From the NCBI GenBank assembly GCA_016710365.1, contig JADJVW010000026.1, forward strand, positions 1-64,000: a stretch of DNA of 64,000 bases, in the 5' to 3' direction. Position numbers and translations under genes: made by a program. The notes under the pieces are model-generated. The model worked only from the letters and a program-made list of their open reading frames with translations. It searched no databases and was not told the DNA's origin. Origin of the DNA: Candidatus Caldilinea saccharophila. GTDB taxonomy: Bacteria; Chloroflexota; Anaerolineae; Caldilineales; Caldilineaceae. The first letter of the stretch is position 1, and the number at the start of each line of letters is the position of its first letter. This document shows positions 17,981-28,114 of the stretch, piece after piece.

Positions 17981-20900
17981 TCAACGCAGAGCGCTGGGCA
18001 AGAACAGGCGATGCGGCGGATAGAGCAGGCTGTCGCGGCTGATGAAAATGCACACGACCGCCTGGTCAGGGGCGACCGTGAACGCGGCCTGCTCGCCTTC
18101 GCCGCTGACCAGTGGCTGGCCACTAGCAGTGCAGGTGTAGCTGGTCGTGTAGCGGGCCGCAGCGCGTTGTGCGAGGCTGAGCGTGTACGCGCCAGTAAAA
18201 ACGCTCCGCACCCCAGTGCCTGCATCACCGGCCAGCACCGCGGTGAAACTGCTCGGCCCCTCCGCGCGCAGATCCCAGATGCTGCTGGAGGCGCTTGGTT
18301 CGATGCTGTGCACCACGTCAAGCGAGCCGGCGCGTCGAGTGTTGGCAAAGGCGCAGCGCACCGTTTGCCCAACCGCAATGGTCAACTGCGCAGTGACGCC
18401 CGCGCCGCTTGGGCCGGGCTGACCGTCGATGGTGCAGGTGTAAGTAGTGGCATAGTCGCTCAACGTATGGCCGGCGCCTGGCGTTAGGCTGATGGTGTAG
18501 ACGCCGGCGCCGATGTTGCGCCGACCAGTCGTATCATTGCCGTGCAGCGTCGTGGAAAGAAATGTGGGGCCATCGAGCGCAACCGTCCACGGCGGCGTCA
18601 GTTCCGCGGGGCTGACTGTGGTCGCAATCTCGATCGCGCTGCCCGGCATGTAGACGCGCACGGTCTTTTCGATCATGCTGGTGGACGCGGCAAAGCCGCC
18701 GCTGGCAAAGAGGCCGCGCACGCGGATAAAGAATTCCTGGTTGAAGGGCAACAATTCGCTGATTGCCTGCCACCCTGCCGCGGTGCGCGCGCCCGCGCCC
18801 AGTGAAATGTAATGAATGCCATCCGTGGAATACTCGAAGAGGGTGCGGGCGAGCAGCGGCGCCGCGCCGTCCTGCCGCCAGATGACGGCAGAAATGTTTG
18901 GTTGCGGGGTCAACCACTGCCCCGCTGCCTGGTTGTTGCTCAAGCGCGCCAAATTCGTCCGCGCCGCGCCGCCGACATCGGTAAACGCGCCGGCGATCAC
19001 GACTTTGCCATCTTGTTGGAGCGCGGTGGCGAAGACAACGCCATGCTCGATGGCTGCATTCACATTGGGGTCGAAACGGGCGTCGAGTTGTCCATCGGCG
19101 GAAAAGCGGGCAATACGGTTGCGGATTTGCCCTCCGATCACTCTGAAATTACCGGCCAGGATGATTTGACCATCGGCCTGGATCGAGATCGCGTAAATAA
19201 ACCCGTTTACGTTACCAACATTGGGATCGAAAGTTGCGTCGAGGGCGCCATCCACATTGAGTCGGGACGCACCGTTGCGCGCTGCACCGTTGATAGAGGA
19301 GAACTGGCCACCGACCAAAATTCGCTCATCCGCCTGGAGCGCCAGGGCAAGCACCACATTGTCTGCCGTCGCCGTGAAGGTGGCGTCGATAGCGCCATCG
19401 GCATTGAGGCGCATCAGGTTATCATGCAACTGTCCGGCGCCATCCGCCTTTCCAAACTCGCCGCCGACGAGGAGCTTGCCGTCCGGCTGCAACACCAGGG
19501 TTATGATCCTGCCTTCTGTATCTGCAGCAAAGGTGGGATCGAGCGAACCATCGTAGTTCAGTCGCGTCAGCCCCTTGCGCACCTGTCCATTCACCCGCGT
19601 AAAGTCGCCGCCGAGAATCAGCTTGCCGTCCGGCTGCAACGCCAATGTCAGAACATACTGGTCGGCCATGGCGACAAAGGTAGGGTCAATTGCGCCATTT
19701 GTCTCCAGACGCACGATGTTGTGATGCGCCTCCCCGTTGACTTCGGAGAATCCTCCCGCGGCCACGATTTTGCCGTCGGGTTGCACGGCGATGGCCCAGA
19801 CAGCCTGGTTGGCGCTGGGCGTGAAGGTTGGGTCCAGCGCACCATCGGGCAGCAGCCGCGCCAGATAGTGACGCGCCTGCCCGTTGATAGTAGTAAACGC
19901 GCCGCCGAGCAGGATCTTGCCATCCGGCTGGATTGCCAGCGCCTTGATGCTGGCGTCGGCGCCGCCGGCTGCTGACGTGGGGGCAAAATCCGCGTCCAGG
20001 CCGCCATCTGCATAGAGCCGGGCCAGCCGCCAGCGTTTGATGCCGCCGACTTCAAGAAACGCACCGCCGATGACGACCTTACCGTCCATCTGCTCGACCA
20101 GCGCGTGGACAGCGGCGTCCGGATTTGGCGCAAAAGTAGGGTCAGGCGAACCGTCCCGCGCAAAGCGGGCGAGGCCGCTGAAAGGCTGGCCGCCCATCTG
20201 CGTGAACTCACCCCCCGCAAGGAAGCGGTCATCGGACAGCACGAGAAGCGCACGAACGGGTGCATTGACCTCCAGCGCCGGCGCGGCGTCCATACTGCCG
20301 GCCGCGTTCACGCGCGCCAGGTAGCTGCGCATCTGCCCACCCACCTGTGTGAAATCGCCGCCGATCACCAGCTTGCCGCCAAACTGAATCCCCACCGCGC
20401 GCACAACGTCGTTGGCGTCGGGGTTGAAGTCGGGATCAAGCGCGCCATTGGCGTTGAGACGTGCGATATGGCGGCGCGTCTGATCCTCCACCTGCGTAAA
20501 CGCGCCGCCGATGATGATGCTGCCATCACGTTGTACAGCCACGGCGTAGACCGCGCCGTTGAGGGTGGGCGCAAACGTCGTTTCCACCGCGCCATTGCTG
20601 TCGAGGCGGGCGAGATAGGCAGTGGGCTGGCCGCCGATCCCTGTAAACGCACCGGCGACCAGGATTTTGCCATCCTCCAGAGCGGTCAAGGCGTGCACGA
20701 CGCCATTGGCGGACGGAGCGAACGCGACATCCAGCACACCCGCGTCAGAGATGCGTGCCAGGCGGCTGCGCGCCTGCCCGCCGATTTGGGTAAACGCGCC
20801 GCCAATCAGGATCTTGCCGTCCGTCTGCACCGCCAGCGCATAGACAACGCCATCGACATTGGGATTGAAGGCGGCATCGAGGCTGCCGCTGCTGTCAAGG

Positions 20901-21136
20901 CGCGCCAGGCGGTTGCGAGTTTGCGCCGACGCGCCCATCTGCGTGAACTCACCGCCGGCCAGAATTTTGCCGTCCGCCTGCACCGCCAGCGCGTGGACGG
21001 CGCCATTCGCGGTGGGATCAAAACCATCACGCGGGGATTGCGCCGAAGCAACACCGGCGGTCAGGAAGGCGGAGAACAAACAGGTGCACATCACAAGACA
21101 CCGCAAGTAATTTCTGGATAAAGCCATACGCAACAT
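17981..21136 (-). CDS. Secreted delta-60 repeat protein
   Basis: 1051 residues. A signal peptide opens the protein (hydrophobic core, ending TAGVASA). About fourteen to fifteen delta-60 (Beta_propel) repeats of about 46 residues follow, each of the form AVQADGKILxGGxFTxxxGxxRxxLARL. They span roughly residues 35-720. Two prealbumin/SpaA-like modules come next (GHTLSDYATTYTCTIDGQPG and RYTTSYTCTASGQPL), each ending in VRCAF or VVCIF. The protein ends LYPPHRLFLPSALR, a tail resembling that of the secreted protein at 8983. It is likely a surface or extracellular propeller protein. GAGGAG lies eight bases before the ATG. Confidence 0.85.
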   Translation of the reverse strand: MLRMALSRNYLRCLVMCTCLFSAFLTAGVASAQSPRDGFDPTANGAVHALAVQADGKILAGGEFTQMGASAQTRNRLARLDSSGSLDAAFNPNVDGVVYALAVQTDGKILIGGAFTQIGGQARSRLARISDAGVLDVAFAPSANGVVHALTALEDGKILVAGAFTGIGGQPTAYLARLDSNGAVETTFAPTLNGAVYAVAVQRDGSIIIGGAFTQVEDQTRRHIARLNANGALDPDFNPDANDVVRAVGIQFGGKLVIGGDFTQVGGQMRSYLARVNAAGSMDAAPALEVNAPVRALLVLSDDRFLAGGEFTQMGGQPFSGLARFARDGSPDPTFAPNPDAAVHALVEQMDGKVVIGGAFLEVGGIKRWRLARLYADGGLDADFAPTSAAGGADASIKALAIQPDGKILLGGAFTTINGQARHYLARLLPDGALDPTFTPSANQAVWAIAVQPDGKIVAAGGFSEVNGEAHHNIVRLETNGAIDPTFVAMADQYVLTLALQPDGKLILGGDFTRVNGQVRKGLTRLNYDGSLDPTFAADTEGRIITLVLQPDGKLLVGGEFGKADGAGQLHDNLMRLNADGAIDATFTATADNVVLALALQADERILVGGQFSSINGAARNGASRLNVDGALDATFDPNVGNVNGFIYAISIQADGQIILAGNFRVIGGQIRNRIARFSADGQLDARFDPNVNAAIEHGVVFATALQQDGKVVIAGAFTDVGGAARTNLARLSNNQAAGQWLTPQPNISAVIWRQDGAAPLLARTLFEYSTDGIHYISLGAGARTAAGWQAISELLPFNQEFFIRVRGLFASGGFAASTSMIEKTVRVYMPGSAIEIATTVSPAELTPPWTVALDGPTFLSTTLHGNDTTGRRNIGAGVYTISLTPGAGHTLSDYATTYTCTIDGQPGPSGAGVTAQLTIAVGQTVRCAFANTRRAGSLDVVHSIEPSASSSIWDLRAEGPSSFTAVLAGDAGTGVRSVFTGAYTLSLAQRAAARYTTSYTCTASGQPLVSGEGEQAAFTVAPDQAVVCIFISRDSLLYPPHRLFLPSALR

Positions 21137-21221
21137 GCTACATTCTCCTCGCTTCAGATAAATTGACGCATCTCAATCGCCAAATCAAGCATGGCTCAAC
21201 CGGAATTGATGGGGTCGTGTC

Positions 21222-21291
21222 TTACGTGCCGGGGACGGGCTGAACGTTGTCTGCTTGACCGAAGCACCGCAAGCCCGTCCCCGGCACGTAA
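21222..21291. repeat. 20-bp perfect inverted repeat in a divergent gap
   Basis: Arms of 20 bases at 21222-21241 and 21272-21291 are perfectly complementary around a 30-base loop. It lies in the 470-bp region between the divergent delta-60 and ATP-grasp genes (21137-21606), which otherwise shows no credible gene. It resembles the other dispersed GC-rich palindromes of the window. A regulatory role is possible given its place between divergent genes. Confidence 0.6.
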
Positions 21292-21606
21292 CCTCACGAG
21301 ATCCGCTTGACCCTCAAGCATTTATGCCTTGGGAGCGGCTTTGTGTGGCCGGATGACCAAGGTGCTTGACGGTGCGCCGCGCGGCGCCGCCCAGCGCGGC
21401 GTCTTTCGCAGTTGATCGTATGCAGGAAACCTATGCCGCGTCTTGCCACATAAAGAGGAAGCTGAGAGCGACATTCCGCAGGAAAATCCTGCTCGTTTAT
21501 GGAGCCAATGGCTAATTTTCGATTTGATCGACAGCCAAATAACCGGTACCATGTCGCACACTATCTTTTGATCGTCCGCTGCGGCTCACTAAGGATCATT
21601 CTGTTC

Positions 21607-22812
21607 ATGGCCCCAACTATTCTTTGCCTGGCAAGTTATTTCAAAGGCGGCGCATTTCTGGAAGAGTGCAAACGTCTCGGCTGTCACACGATCCTGGTCA
21701 CCTCTCAAGACCTGGAACACGAGGCATGGCCGCGCGCCGCGATCGACGAATTCTTTGTTATGCCCTTTGTCAATCTCTTCAAACAACCCGATATCACCTA
21801 TGCTGTGAGCTATCTGGCGCGCACGCGCCGCCTCGACCGTATCATCGCGCTCGACGATTTTGATGTGGAGACGGTCGCGGATCTGCGCGAGCATTTGCGC
21901 ATTCCGGGGATGGGCGGTTCGACCGCGCGCTACTTTCGCGACAAGCTGGCGATGCGCGTGCAGGCGCGTGACGAAGGCATCCCTGTGCCGGACTTTGTGC
22001 ACGTCTTGAATTATGACGATCTGCGTGAATTTATGGGGCGCGTGCCGGGGCCGTGGGTGCTCAAGCCGCGCTCTGAGGCAAGCTCGATGGGCATCCGCAA
22101 GGTGAATCGCGCCGACGAATTGTGGCCGATGCTGGAGGAGCTGGGCGACCGGCAGACCTTCTACGTACTCGAACAATTCGTGCCGGGCGACGTCTTTCAT
22201 GTTGATTCGGTGGTGTGGAACAAGCAGGTGCTCTTTACGGTTTGCAGCCAATACGGCCAGCCGCCCATGGCAGTCTATCAGGGCGGCGGCGTCTTTATCA
22301 GCAGCAACCTGCCCTATCATGCCCCGGCAGAGCAGGCGTTGCAGGCGCTCAACCGGGAGGTGATCGCGGCGATGGGCATGGTGCGCGGCGTCACGCACGC
22401 CGAATTTATCCGCGCCGATGCGGACGGGGCCTTCTACTTCCTGGAAATTGCCGCGCGCGTCGGCGGCGCCTACCTCGATGTGATGCTGGAGCACGCCACC
22501 GGCCTCAACCTCTGGCGCGAGTGGGCGCGGCTCGAAATGGCGCATCTCCAGAAAGAGGAGTACACCCTCCCCGCCGCGCGGGCGACCTACGCCGGGCTGG
22601 TGGTTTCGCTGGCCAAAGAAGCGTGGCCCGATGCCACCGCCTACCAGGATGCGGAGATCGTCTGGCGGCTGCAAAAGGAGCATCACGTCGGCTTTATCGT
22701 CGCGTCGCCAGACCCGGCGCACGTCCAACATCTCATCGCCACCTATGCCGAACGCATCGCCCAGGACTTTACAGCCACCGCGCCGCCGAAGTCCGGGGAA
22801 CGGCCGGTGTGA
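21607..22812 (+). CDS. ATP-grasp family ligase, paralogue A
   Basis: 401 residues. The ATG at 21607 gives the same N-terminus as the paralogue at 22843 (PTILCLASYFKGGAFLEECKR), so it is preferred to the in-frame start at 21499. The layout is that of the carbamoyl-phosphate-synthase-like ATP-grasp group: a Rossmann-like preATP-grasp domain (to about 110), ATP-binding lysine region PGPWVLKPRSEASSMGI (about 170-190), a PGDVFHVDSVVW segment, and the metal-binding FYFLEIAARVGG near 280. Such enzymes join a carboxylate to an amine with ATP; the substrates here are unknown. Confidence 0.8.
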   Translation: MAPTILCLASYFKGGAFLEECKRLGCHTILVTSQDLEHEAWPRAAIDEFFVMPFVNLFKQPDITYAVSYLARTRRLDRIIALDDFDVETVADLREHLRIPGMGGSTARYFRDKLAMRVQARDEGIPVPDFVHVLNYDDLREFMGRVPGPWVLKPRSEASSMGIRKVNRADELWPMLEELGDRQTFYVLEQFVPGDVFHVDSVVWNKQVLFTVCSQYGQPPMAVYQGGGVFISSNLPYHAPAEQALQALNREVIAAMGMVRGVTHAEFIRADADGAFYFLEIAARVGGAYLDVMLEHATGLNLWREWARLEMAHLQKEEYTLPAARATYAGLVVSLAKEAWPDATAYQDAEIVWRLQKEHHVGFIVASPDPAHVQHLIATYAERIAQDFTATAPPKSGERPV

Positions 22813-22842
22813 TCCACCACAAGCAGAAACGAGCACCTATCT

Positions 22843-24045
22843 ATGCCACCCACAATTCTTTGTCTTGCCAGCTATTTTAAAGGCGGCGCTTTTCTCGAAG
22901 AGTGTAAACGCCTGGGCTGCCACACGATCCTGATCACGACGCAAAAGCTCGAACAGGAAGCCTGGCCGCGCCACGCCATCGACGAGTTCTTCATGCTGCC
23001 CTTTCCCAATCTGGCGCGCCAGCCTGACGTCACCTACGCCATCGCCTATTTGATGCGCGAGCGCGCCATCGACCGCATCGTGGCGCTGGACGATTATGAC
23101 ATTGAGATCGGCGCCGAGTTGCGCGAACATTTTCGGCTGCCGGGGATGGGCGCATCACAGGCGCGCTTCTTCCGCGACAAACTGGCAATGCGCACGCGCG
23201 CCCGCCAGATGGGCGTGCCCGTGCCCGACTTCACCGCGGTCTTTCACTACCCGACGGTGAGCGACTACTTTGCACGCACCCCTGGCCCCTGGCTGCTCAA
23301 GCCACGCGCCGAAGCCAGCGCCATGGGCATCAAGCAGATTCACCATCCCGACGAGCTGTGGCGCACGCTCGACGAGTTGGGCGACCGCCAGAGTTATTTC
23401 CTGCTGGAGAAATTTCTGCACGGCGATGTCTTCCACGTCGACTCGGTGGTGTGGGACGGGGAGGTGTCCTTTGCCGCGGCGCATCGTTACGGGCTGCCGC
23501 CGATGACCGTCTACCACGGCGGCGGCGTTTTTGCCTCCAGCACGGTGGCGCACGGCAGCGAGATCGAGCACGCGCTGCTGGCCGCTAACCGTCAGGTCAT
23601 TGCCGCGATGGGGCTGGCGCGCGGCGTTACTCATGCCGAATTCATCCGCGCTACGGAGGATGGGCAGACCTACTTTCTGGAAATTGCCGCGCGTGTGGGC
23701 GGCGCCGGCATCGACCAGTTGGTGGAGTACGCCAGCAATCTCAATCCGTGGGTCGAGTGGGCGCGCGTCATTGTGGCCGATTTGCGCGAGGAACCCTATA
23801 CGTTGCCGCCGCTGCGCCACGACTACGCCGGCCTCATCGTCTCCCTGGCGCGCCAGGAATGGCCGGACACCGCCGGCTACAACGACGCCGAGTTGGTGTG
23901 GCGGCTACACAAGCGGCATCACGTGGGGTTTATCGTGGCTTCCTCAGATCATGCGCGCGTGCAGGCGTTGGTGAGCGATTATGCCAGCCGCGTGGCGTAC
24001 GATTTCAACGCCAGCGCGCCGCCGCTCGATCGCCCGCCGGAATAA
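22843..24045 (+). CDS. ATP-grasp family ligase, paralogue B
   Basis: 400 residues, closely similar to the gene ending 30 bases upstream along its whole length. Corresponding motifs are PTILCLASYFKGG, PGPWLLKPRAEASAMGI, HGDVFHVDSVVWDG and TYFLEIAARVGGAG. The pair arose by tandem duplication. Divergence is greatest in the middle (the VLNYDDLREF versus VFHYPTVSDY region) and in the C-terminal quarter, which could mean different substrates. It converges with pdeM, leaving only a 10-base gap. Confidence 0.8.
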   Translation: MPPTILCLASYFKGGAFLEECKRLGCHTILITTQKLEQEAWPRHAIDEFFMLPFPNLARQPDVTYAIAYLMRERAIDRIVALDDYDIEIGAELREHFRLPGMGASQARFFRDKLAMRTRARQMGVPVPDFTAVFHYPTVSDYFARTPGPWLLKPRAEASAMGIKQIHHPDELWRTLDELGDRQSYFLLEKFLHGDVFHVDSVVWDGEVSFAAAHRYGLPPMTVYHGGGVFASSTVAHGSEIEHALLAANRQVIAAMGLARGVTHAEFIRATEDGQTYFLEIAARVGGAGIDQLVEYASNLNPWVEWARVIVADLREEPYTLPPLRHDYAGLIVSLARQEWPDTAGYNDAELVWRLHKRHHVGFIVASSDHARVQALVSDYASRVAYDFNASAPPLDRPPE

Positions 24046-24055
24046 GGGCGGAAGC

Positions 24056-24754
24056 TCAAGTTCCGCGGACTTCATGGACAAACGCATCGGATACGATAAA
24101 GAGGCGGTCGCCTTTGCGGGGCCGGACGGTGTGGCCGCCGGTGAAGGTTCCAAAGGCAGGCAGCACCATCGCCCGTGCGCCCACATGAAAGCAGGGGAAG
24201 CGGTGGTGCGTGCTGTCCACAATCGCGCAGCACGACCGCCGGGTGTTCGTGTCCGGCCAGCGCATAGCCTTCCGGCTGGGCGTCGAACAGGGCGGGCGGG
24301 TGGTGGCAGCAGGCGAAAGGTGCGAGCGCAAAGGGTTCGGCCACCTGCTCGATGGCGAGCGCGGCGGGCGGCGGGCCGGCGTGACGGTCGTGGTTGCCCC
24401 CACCAGCACGATTTCCAGCGCCTGATGGTCGCGCCGCCAATTCTCCAGCGCAGCGGTGACTTCCCTGCTCTGGCTGGCGCGTGTGTGGAAGAAATCGCCC
24501 AGGATGACCAGCCGCACGGCGCCCGTCGCCGCGAGCACGCGCGCCAGCCGCGCCAGATCGTCGCCGGTGGCGCCGCCGGGGATGGGAATGCCGGCGGCCT
24601 GGAAGCTGTCTGTCTTGCCGAAGTGCGGGTCGGCGATAAAGAGCGTCGCCGTGCGCGGCCAGTAGAGCGCACGCTCTGCCAGCAGCGTCAGCGTTTCGCC
24701 GGCTATGTCAATGGTGGTGGAATGGGTGGAAAAAGCTTGCGCTCGGTCTGTCAT
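24056..24754 (-). CDS. pdeM: Ligase-associated DNA-damage-response endonuclease PdeM, two frameshifts
   Basis: A metallophosphoesterase of the PdeM type, last gene of the ligase-associated set. Visible motifs are IADPHFGKTDSF, ILGDFFHTRASQ, GNHDRHAG, LAGHEHPAVV and RFPCFHVGARAMVLPAFGTFTGGH. GNHD and GHEH lie in a different frame from both ends. Reconstruction needs one extra G in the run at 24397-24401 (VLVGGNHD) and one base fewer in the AA at 24221-24222. The two shifts compensate, which is why one misleading frame spans the gene. The start is uncertain: ATG at 24754 or 24802, neither with a clear ribosome binding site. Confidence 0.75.
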   Translation of the reverse strand: MTDRAQAFSTHSTTIDIAGETLTLLAERALYWPRTATLFIADPHFGKTDSFQAAGIPIPGGATGDDLARLARVLAATGAVRLVILGDFFHTRASQSREVTAALENWRRDHQALEIVLVGATTTVTPARRPPRSPSSRWPNPLRSHLSPAATTRPPCSTPSRKAMRWPDTNTRRSCCAIVDSTHHRFPCFHVGARAMVLPAFGTFTGGHTVRPRKGDRLFIVSDAFVHEVRGT

Positions 24755-24820
24755 GGTGTCAGCGTCAGGTAAGGTAGCAAACTGGAGGACCGTTGCCATC
24801 ATTGCGTTTGCACATCTTGC

Positions 24821-25178
24821 TCAAAGTGGAATGTACACTGCATGGTCCATAGACTCATCTTCGGCGCAAACTTCCCAGATCAGAGAAAGCTCCGCAATTA
24901 ACGCTCCCAATGATGCGCCTGGTCGAATCCAAAGCATTCCATAGGAATGCTGACCTCTCCCCAAATGTGTCCTCAAGACCTCCGGCAGCGTGCTTCGATC
25001 CTCAGAAACAAGTACAAATCGTTCTCTTTCGGCCCCAATTAGCAGTCGGCATCAGAGGAGCCTTTGGGTGGCGCGTCTCTTCGCCCACGCGACGAACTGT
25101 AATCGGGAGCGAGCGGCGCTGCAACTGCCGCTGGATGGCTGGATTGACAGGTTCATCAAGTAGAAAGCGGAGTGGCAT
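24821..25178 (-). CDS. DUF5615 PIN-like protein (toxin-like), frameshifted
   Basis: The N-terminus MPLRFLLDEPVNPAIQRQL is the characteristic opening of DUF5615 PIN-like nucleases. The rest (LIGAERERFVLVSEDRSTL, then HSYGMLWIRPGASLGALI, and ending MDHAVYIPL) reads in another frame down to the stop at 24821. One base appears to be missing near 25068-25072 and another near 25041-25045; with both restored the protein is about 119 residues, normal for the family. It follows a DUF433 gene by 13 bases, the usual antitoxin-toxin-like arrangement. An in-frame ATG at 25205 would overlap DUF433. Confidence 0.7.
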
Positions 25179-25191
25179 CGTCAAGCGTAAC

Positions 25192-25578
25192 TCAGGCGGC
25201 GGCAAAGGGGCTGGATTTTATATCACCAAGCTGTGAGTGGCGCGCAGCTTCCAGTTTGTTGCGCAAGGCTTGCACAAAGGGCGAATTGTTTTGCTCGCTC
25301 ACACGCCAGTCAACTTGTTGTCGTTGCCAAATCGCACTCAGATAGAGAGTGACTTCTTCTTTGTGCGCCAAAAAACAGGTGATGGTGGCGTGAATTTGCT
25401 CCAGGGTGAGGGTGGGGAAGCGCAACGCCAGTTCTTCTGGACTTGCACCCAGGAGATAATCGCGCAAGATATACTCGATGCCCACCCGCGTACCGGCGAC
25501 GCGAATGCTTATCAGCGTCCGGTCAGGCTCGGCGTATAAATATTCCAAGTAGTTTTCAAGCGGCGTGTTCGCATTCAT
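25192..25578 (-). CDS. DUF433-family protein (antitoxin-like)
   Basis: 128 residues. The central segment ISIRVAGTRVGIEYILRDYLLGASPEELALRFPTLTLEQI is the DUF433 winged-helix-like signature with its GxSxEEIAxxFPxLxxxxV pattern. A longer Lys/Arg- and Gln-containing C-terminal tail (65-128) follows. DUF433 proteins commonly pair with DUF5615 PIN-like proteins, as here. The pair lies between the Lhr-like helicase and pdeM, interrupting the repair operon on the same strand. Confidence 0.8.
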   Translation of the reverse strand: MNANTPLENYLEYLYAEPDRTLISIRVAGTRVGIEYILRDYLLGASPEELALRFPTLTLEQIHATITCFLAHKEEVTLYLSAIWQRQQVDWRVSEQNNSPFVQALRNKLEAARHSQLGDIKSSPFAAA

Positions 25579-25613
25579 AGACGTATTCTATCACAGACCC
25601 TGATCGATTTCGG

Positions 25614-28114
25614 TCACAGTTTCTCCTCCTTCTCCTCCACCGCTTCCAGTTCCAGCACCATGCGCTGGACGCGCGTGTTCCAATCCTCGCTGCTCACCTG
25701 GGTGCGCGTGCGCTGCGCCCAGATCGGGAAGGCCAGCGGCGTCAGCCGCCCAGTCTGGACCGGCGCGATGTCCTGGTGAGCGATGGCGACAAGCGTCGCT
25801 TCCAGCCGCACCAGATCAAGCTGCTGCTGGAGCACCTCGCGGCGCGCCTGGTCGAGCAGCAGGTTTTCCGGGTCATAGCGCGCAAAGACATCGAAGATCA
25901 GCCCGCTCGACGCCTGCAATTGACGCGTCTGCTTGCGGCTGCCGGGATAGCCGGCAAAGATCAGCCCGGCCACGCGCGCAATGTCGCGGAATTGGCGGCG
26001 CGCCAGCTCGGTCTCGTTGACGCAGGCCAGCACATCTTCGAGCAGGCGCTCGGTGCTCAGATAGCGCCGCCAGTCTAGCTCCGTCAGTTCCAACGGTTTG
26101 GGGGAAAGCAACTCGAAGCCGTAGTCGGTCGCAAACGCGCTGAGCGTGCGCGGCGTCTCGCGCGCCATGCGGAAGGCGACCAGCGTGCTCAACCCTTCAT
26201 GCACCAGCCGGCCGGCCAGCGGATAGATAAAGGTGTGGTAGCCGTCACGCGTCTTGGCCGACTCAATGAGCAGCTCGCCCGGCGCCGGGATGCGCGACCA
26301 GCGCCGTTGAAGTTCCAGGATCGGGCGCACCGCCAGCAACTCCGCCGAGTCATAGCGGCCGGCGCGCGCCGCGGCCAATTGCACGCGCACGGCGCCGGCA
26401 AGCTGCGACGAAAGCTGCATCCGCGACCCCATCCACTGCGGGACGCTGCCGCTGCTCCGGTTCGACTTGCGCACATAGGCCGTCATCTCTTTGACGAGCA
26501 CCAGCTCCAGCACGCGGCCGGCAAAGACAAAGCGGTCGCCCGGACGCAGCCGCGCAATGAAGGATTCCTCAATCGTGCCCAGCGCACCGCCCTTGAGATA
26601 GCTCACCTTGATCATGCCGTCGCTGGTAATCGTGCCGATCGACATGCGGTGATATTGCGCGATCTGGCGTGAGGTGGGGCGATAGACGCCTTCGGTTGCG
26701 GCCAGCTTGTTGTACTGTTCGTAGGCGCGCAGCGTTTCCCCGCCGTTGGTGACAAAACCCAGCGCCCACGCCCATTCCTGGTCGCTGAGGTCGGCGTAGG
26801 CGTGGGTCGTGCGCACCTCGGCAAGCAGCTCGCCAGGAACAAAACCGCTGCCCAGCGCCACCGTCACGAGATGCTGCGCCAGCACGTCGAGCGGCTTGTG
26901 CAGCGGCAGCCGCGCCTCGATCTGCCCCGCCTCGATCGCCTGGCGCACCGCGGCAAACTCCACCAGCTCGAAGGCGTGGGTCGGCACGCAGAGGATGCGG
27001 CTCACCGCGCCCGGCTGATGGCCGCTGCGCCCGGCGCGCTGCATCAGCCGGGCCACGCGTTTGGGGCTGCCGATCTGGATCACCTGATCCACCGGCGAAA
27101 AGTCCACGCCGAGGTCGAGGCTGGAGGTGCAGACGACACAGCGCAGCCGCCCGTCGCGCAGGCGATCCTCGATGTCGGCGCGCAGCGTGGGATCGATCGA
27201 GCCGTGGTGCAGCGCGATCTCGCCGGCGAACTCCGGGTAGGCGTTGATCAGCGCCTGAAACCAAAGCTCGGTCTGCGCACGTTGGTGAAGATCAGCGTGG
27301 TGCGGGCGCGCTGCACCGCTTCCACCACCGGCGCCAGCAGCCGCGTGCCGAGATGGCCGGCCCACGGAAAGCGTTCCATCGTCGCCGGGATCAGCGTGTC
27401 GATGCGCAGCACTTTGGGCGCCTCGCCCGCGATCAGGCGCGGCGGGGGTTGATCTGTGCGCGTGACGCCCACCAATACGGCTAGCGCCTCGTCGAGGTTG
27501 CCCAGCGTCGCCGAGAGGCCCCAGACGCGCAGCGCGGGTCGCCATTGGCGCAGTCGCGCCAGCCCCAATTCGGTCTGCACGCCGCGCTTGCTGCCCAGCA
27601 ACTCGTGCCACTCATCGACGACCACGCATTGGAGGTGGCGGAAAAGCGCCTCGCTCTCCGCGTAGGAGAGCAGCAGCGACAGACTCTCCGGCGTTGTGAC
27701 CAGCGCGGAGGGTGGCTTCTGGCGCTGTCGCGTCTTGGCGCTCGATGCTGTGTCGCCGGTGCGCTTCTCCACCGTCCACGGCAGTCCGAGTTCGGCGCCG
27801 GCGGCTTGTAGCGTAGCCGTGGTGTCGGTTGCCAGCGCGCGCAGCGGCGTGATCCAGAGCACGGTCAGCGGCGGCGCCGGCAGCTTCGCCCAGGTTGCCG
27901 GGTCTGGATGTTCGTCGATCCACGCCATCAGCGGCCCCAGCCACGCCGCGTAGGATTTGCCCATCCCCGTCGGCGCGTGGATCAACCCGCTGGCGCCCTG
28001 CGCATAGGCTTCCCACGTCGCGCGCTGAAAGGGAAAAGGTGTCCAGCCACGTACGGCATAAAAGGCATCGACCCGTTCGACAGTTTTGACGTGATGAGAG
28101 ACAACCGGTCTCAT
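25614..28114 (-). CDS. Ligase-associated Lhr-like DEXH helicase, one frameshift
   Basis: About 833 residues once joined. The N-terminal part holds the Q-like region, Walker A (HAPTGMGKSYAAW), WITPLRALA, the DEWH box in CVVVDEWHELLGSKRG, and the SAT motif in GLSATLGN. After TLIFTNVR the frame changes near 27274-27279, in a GC-alternating run, and continues AQTELWFQALI with motifs V and VI (SSLDLGVDFSPVDQVIQIGSPK, QRAGRSGH), then the Lhr winged-helix and DUF4701-like C-terminal region. It belongs to the ligase-associated DNA-damage-response helicases, 3'-5' DNA translocases. Its ATG overlaps the ligase stop by four bases. Confidence 0.85.
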
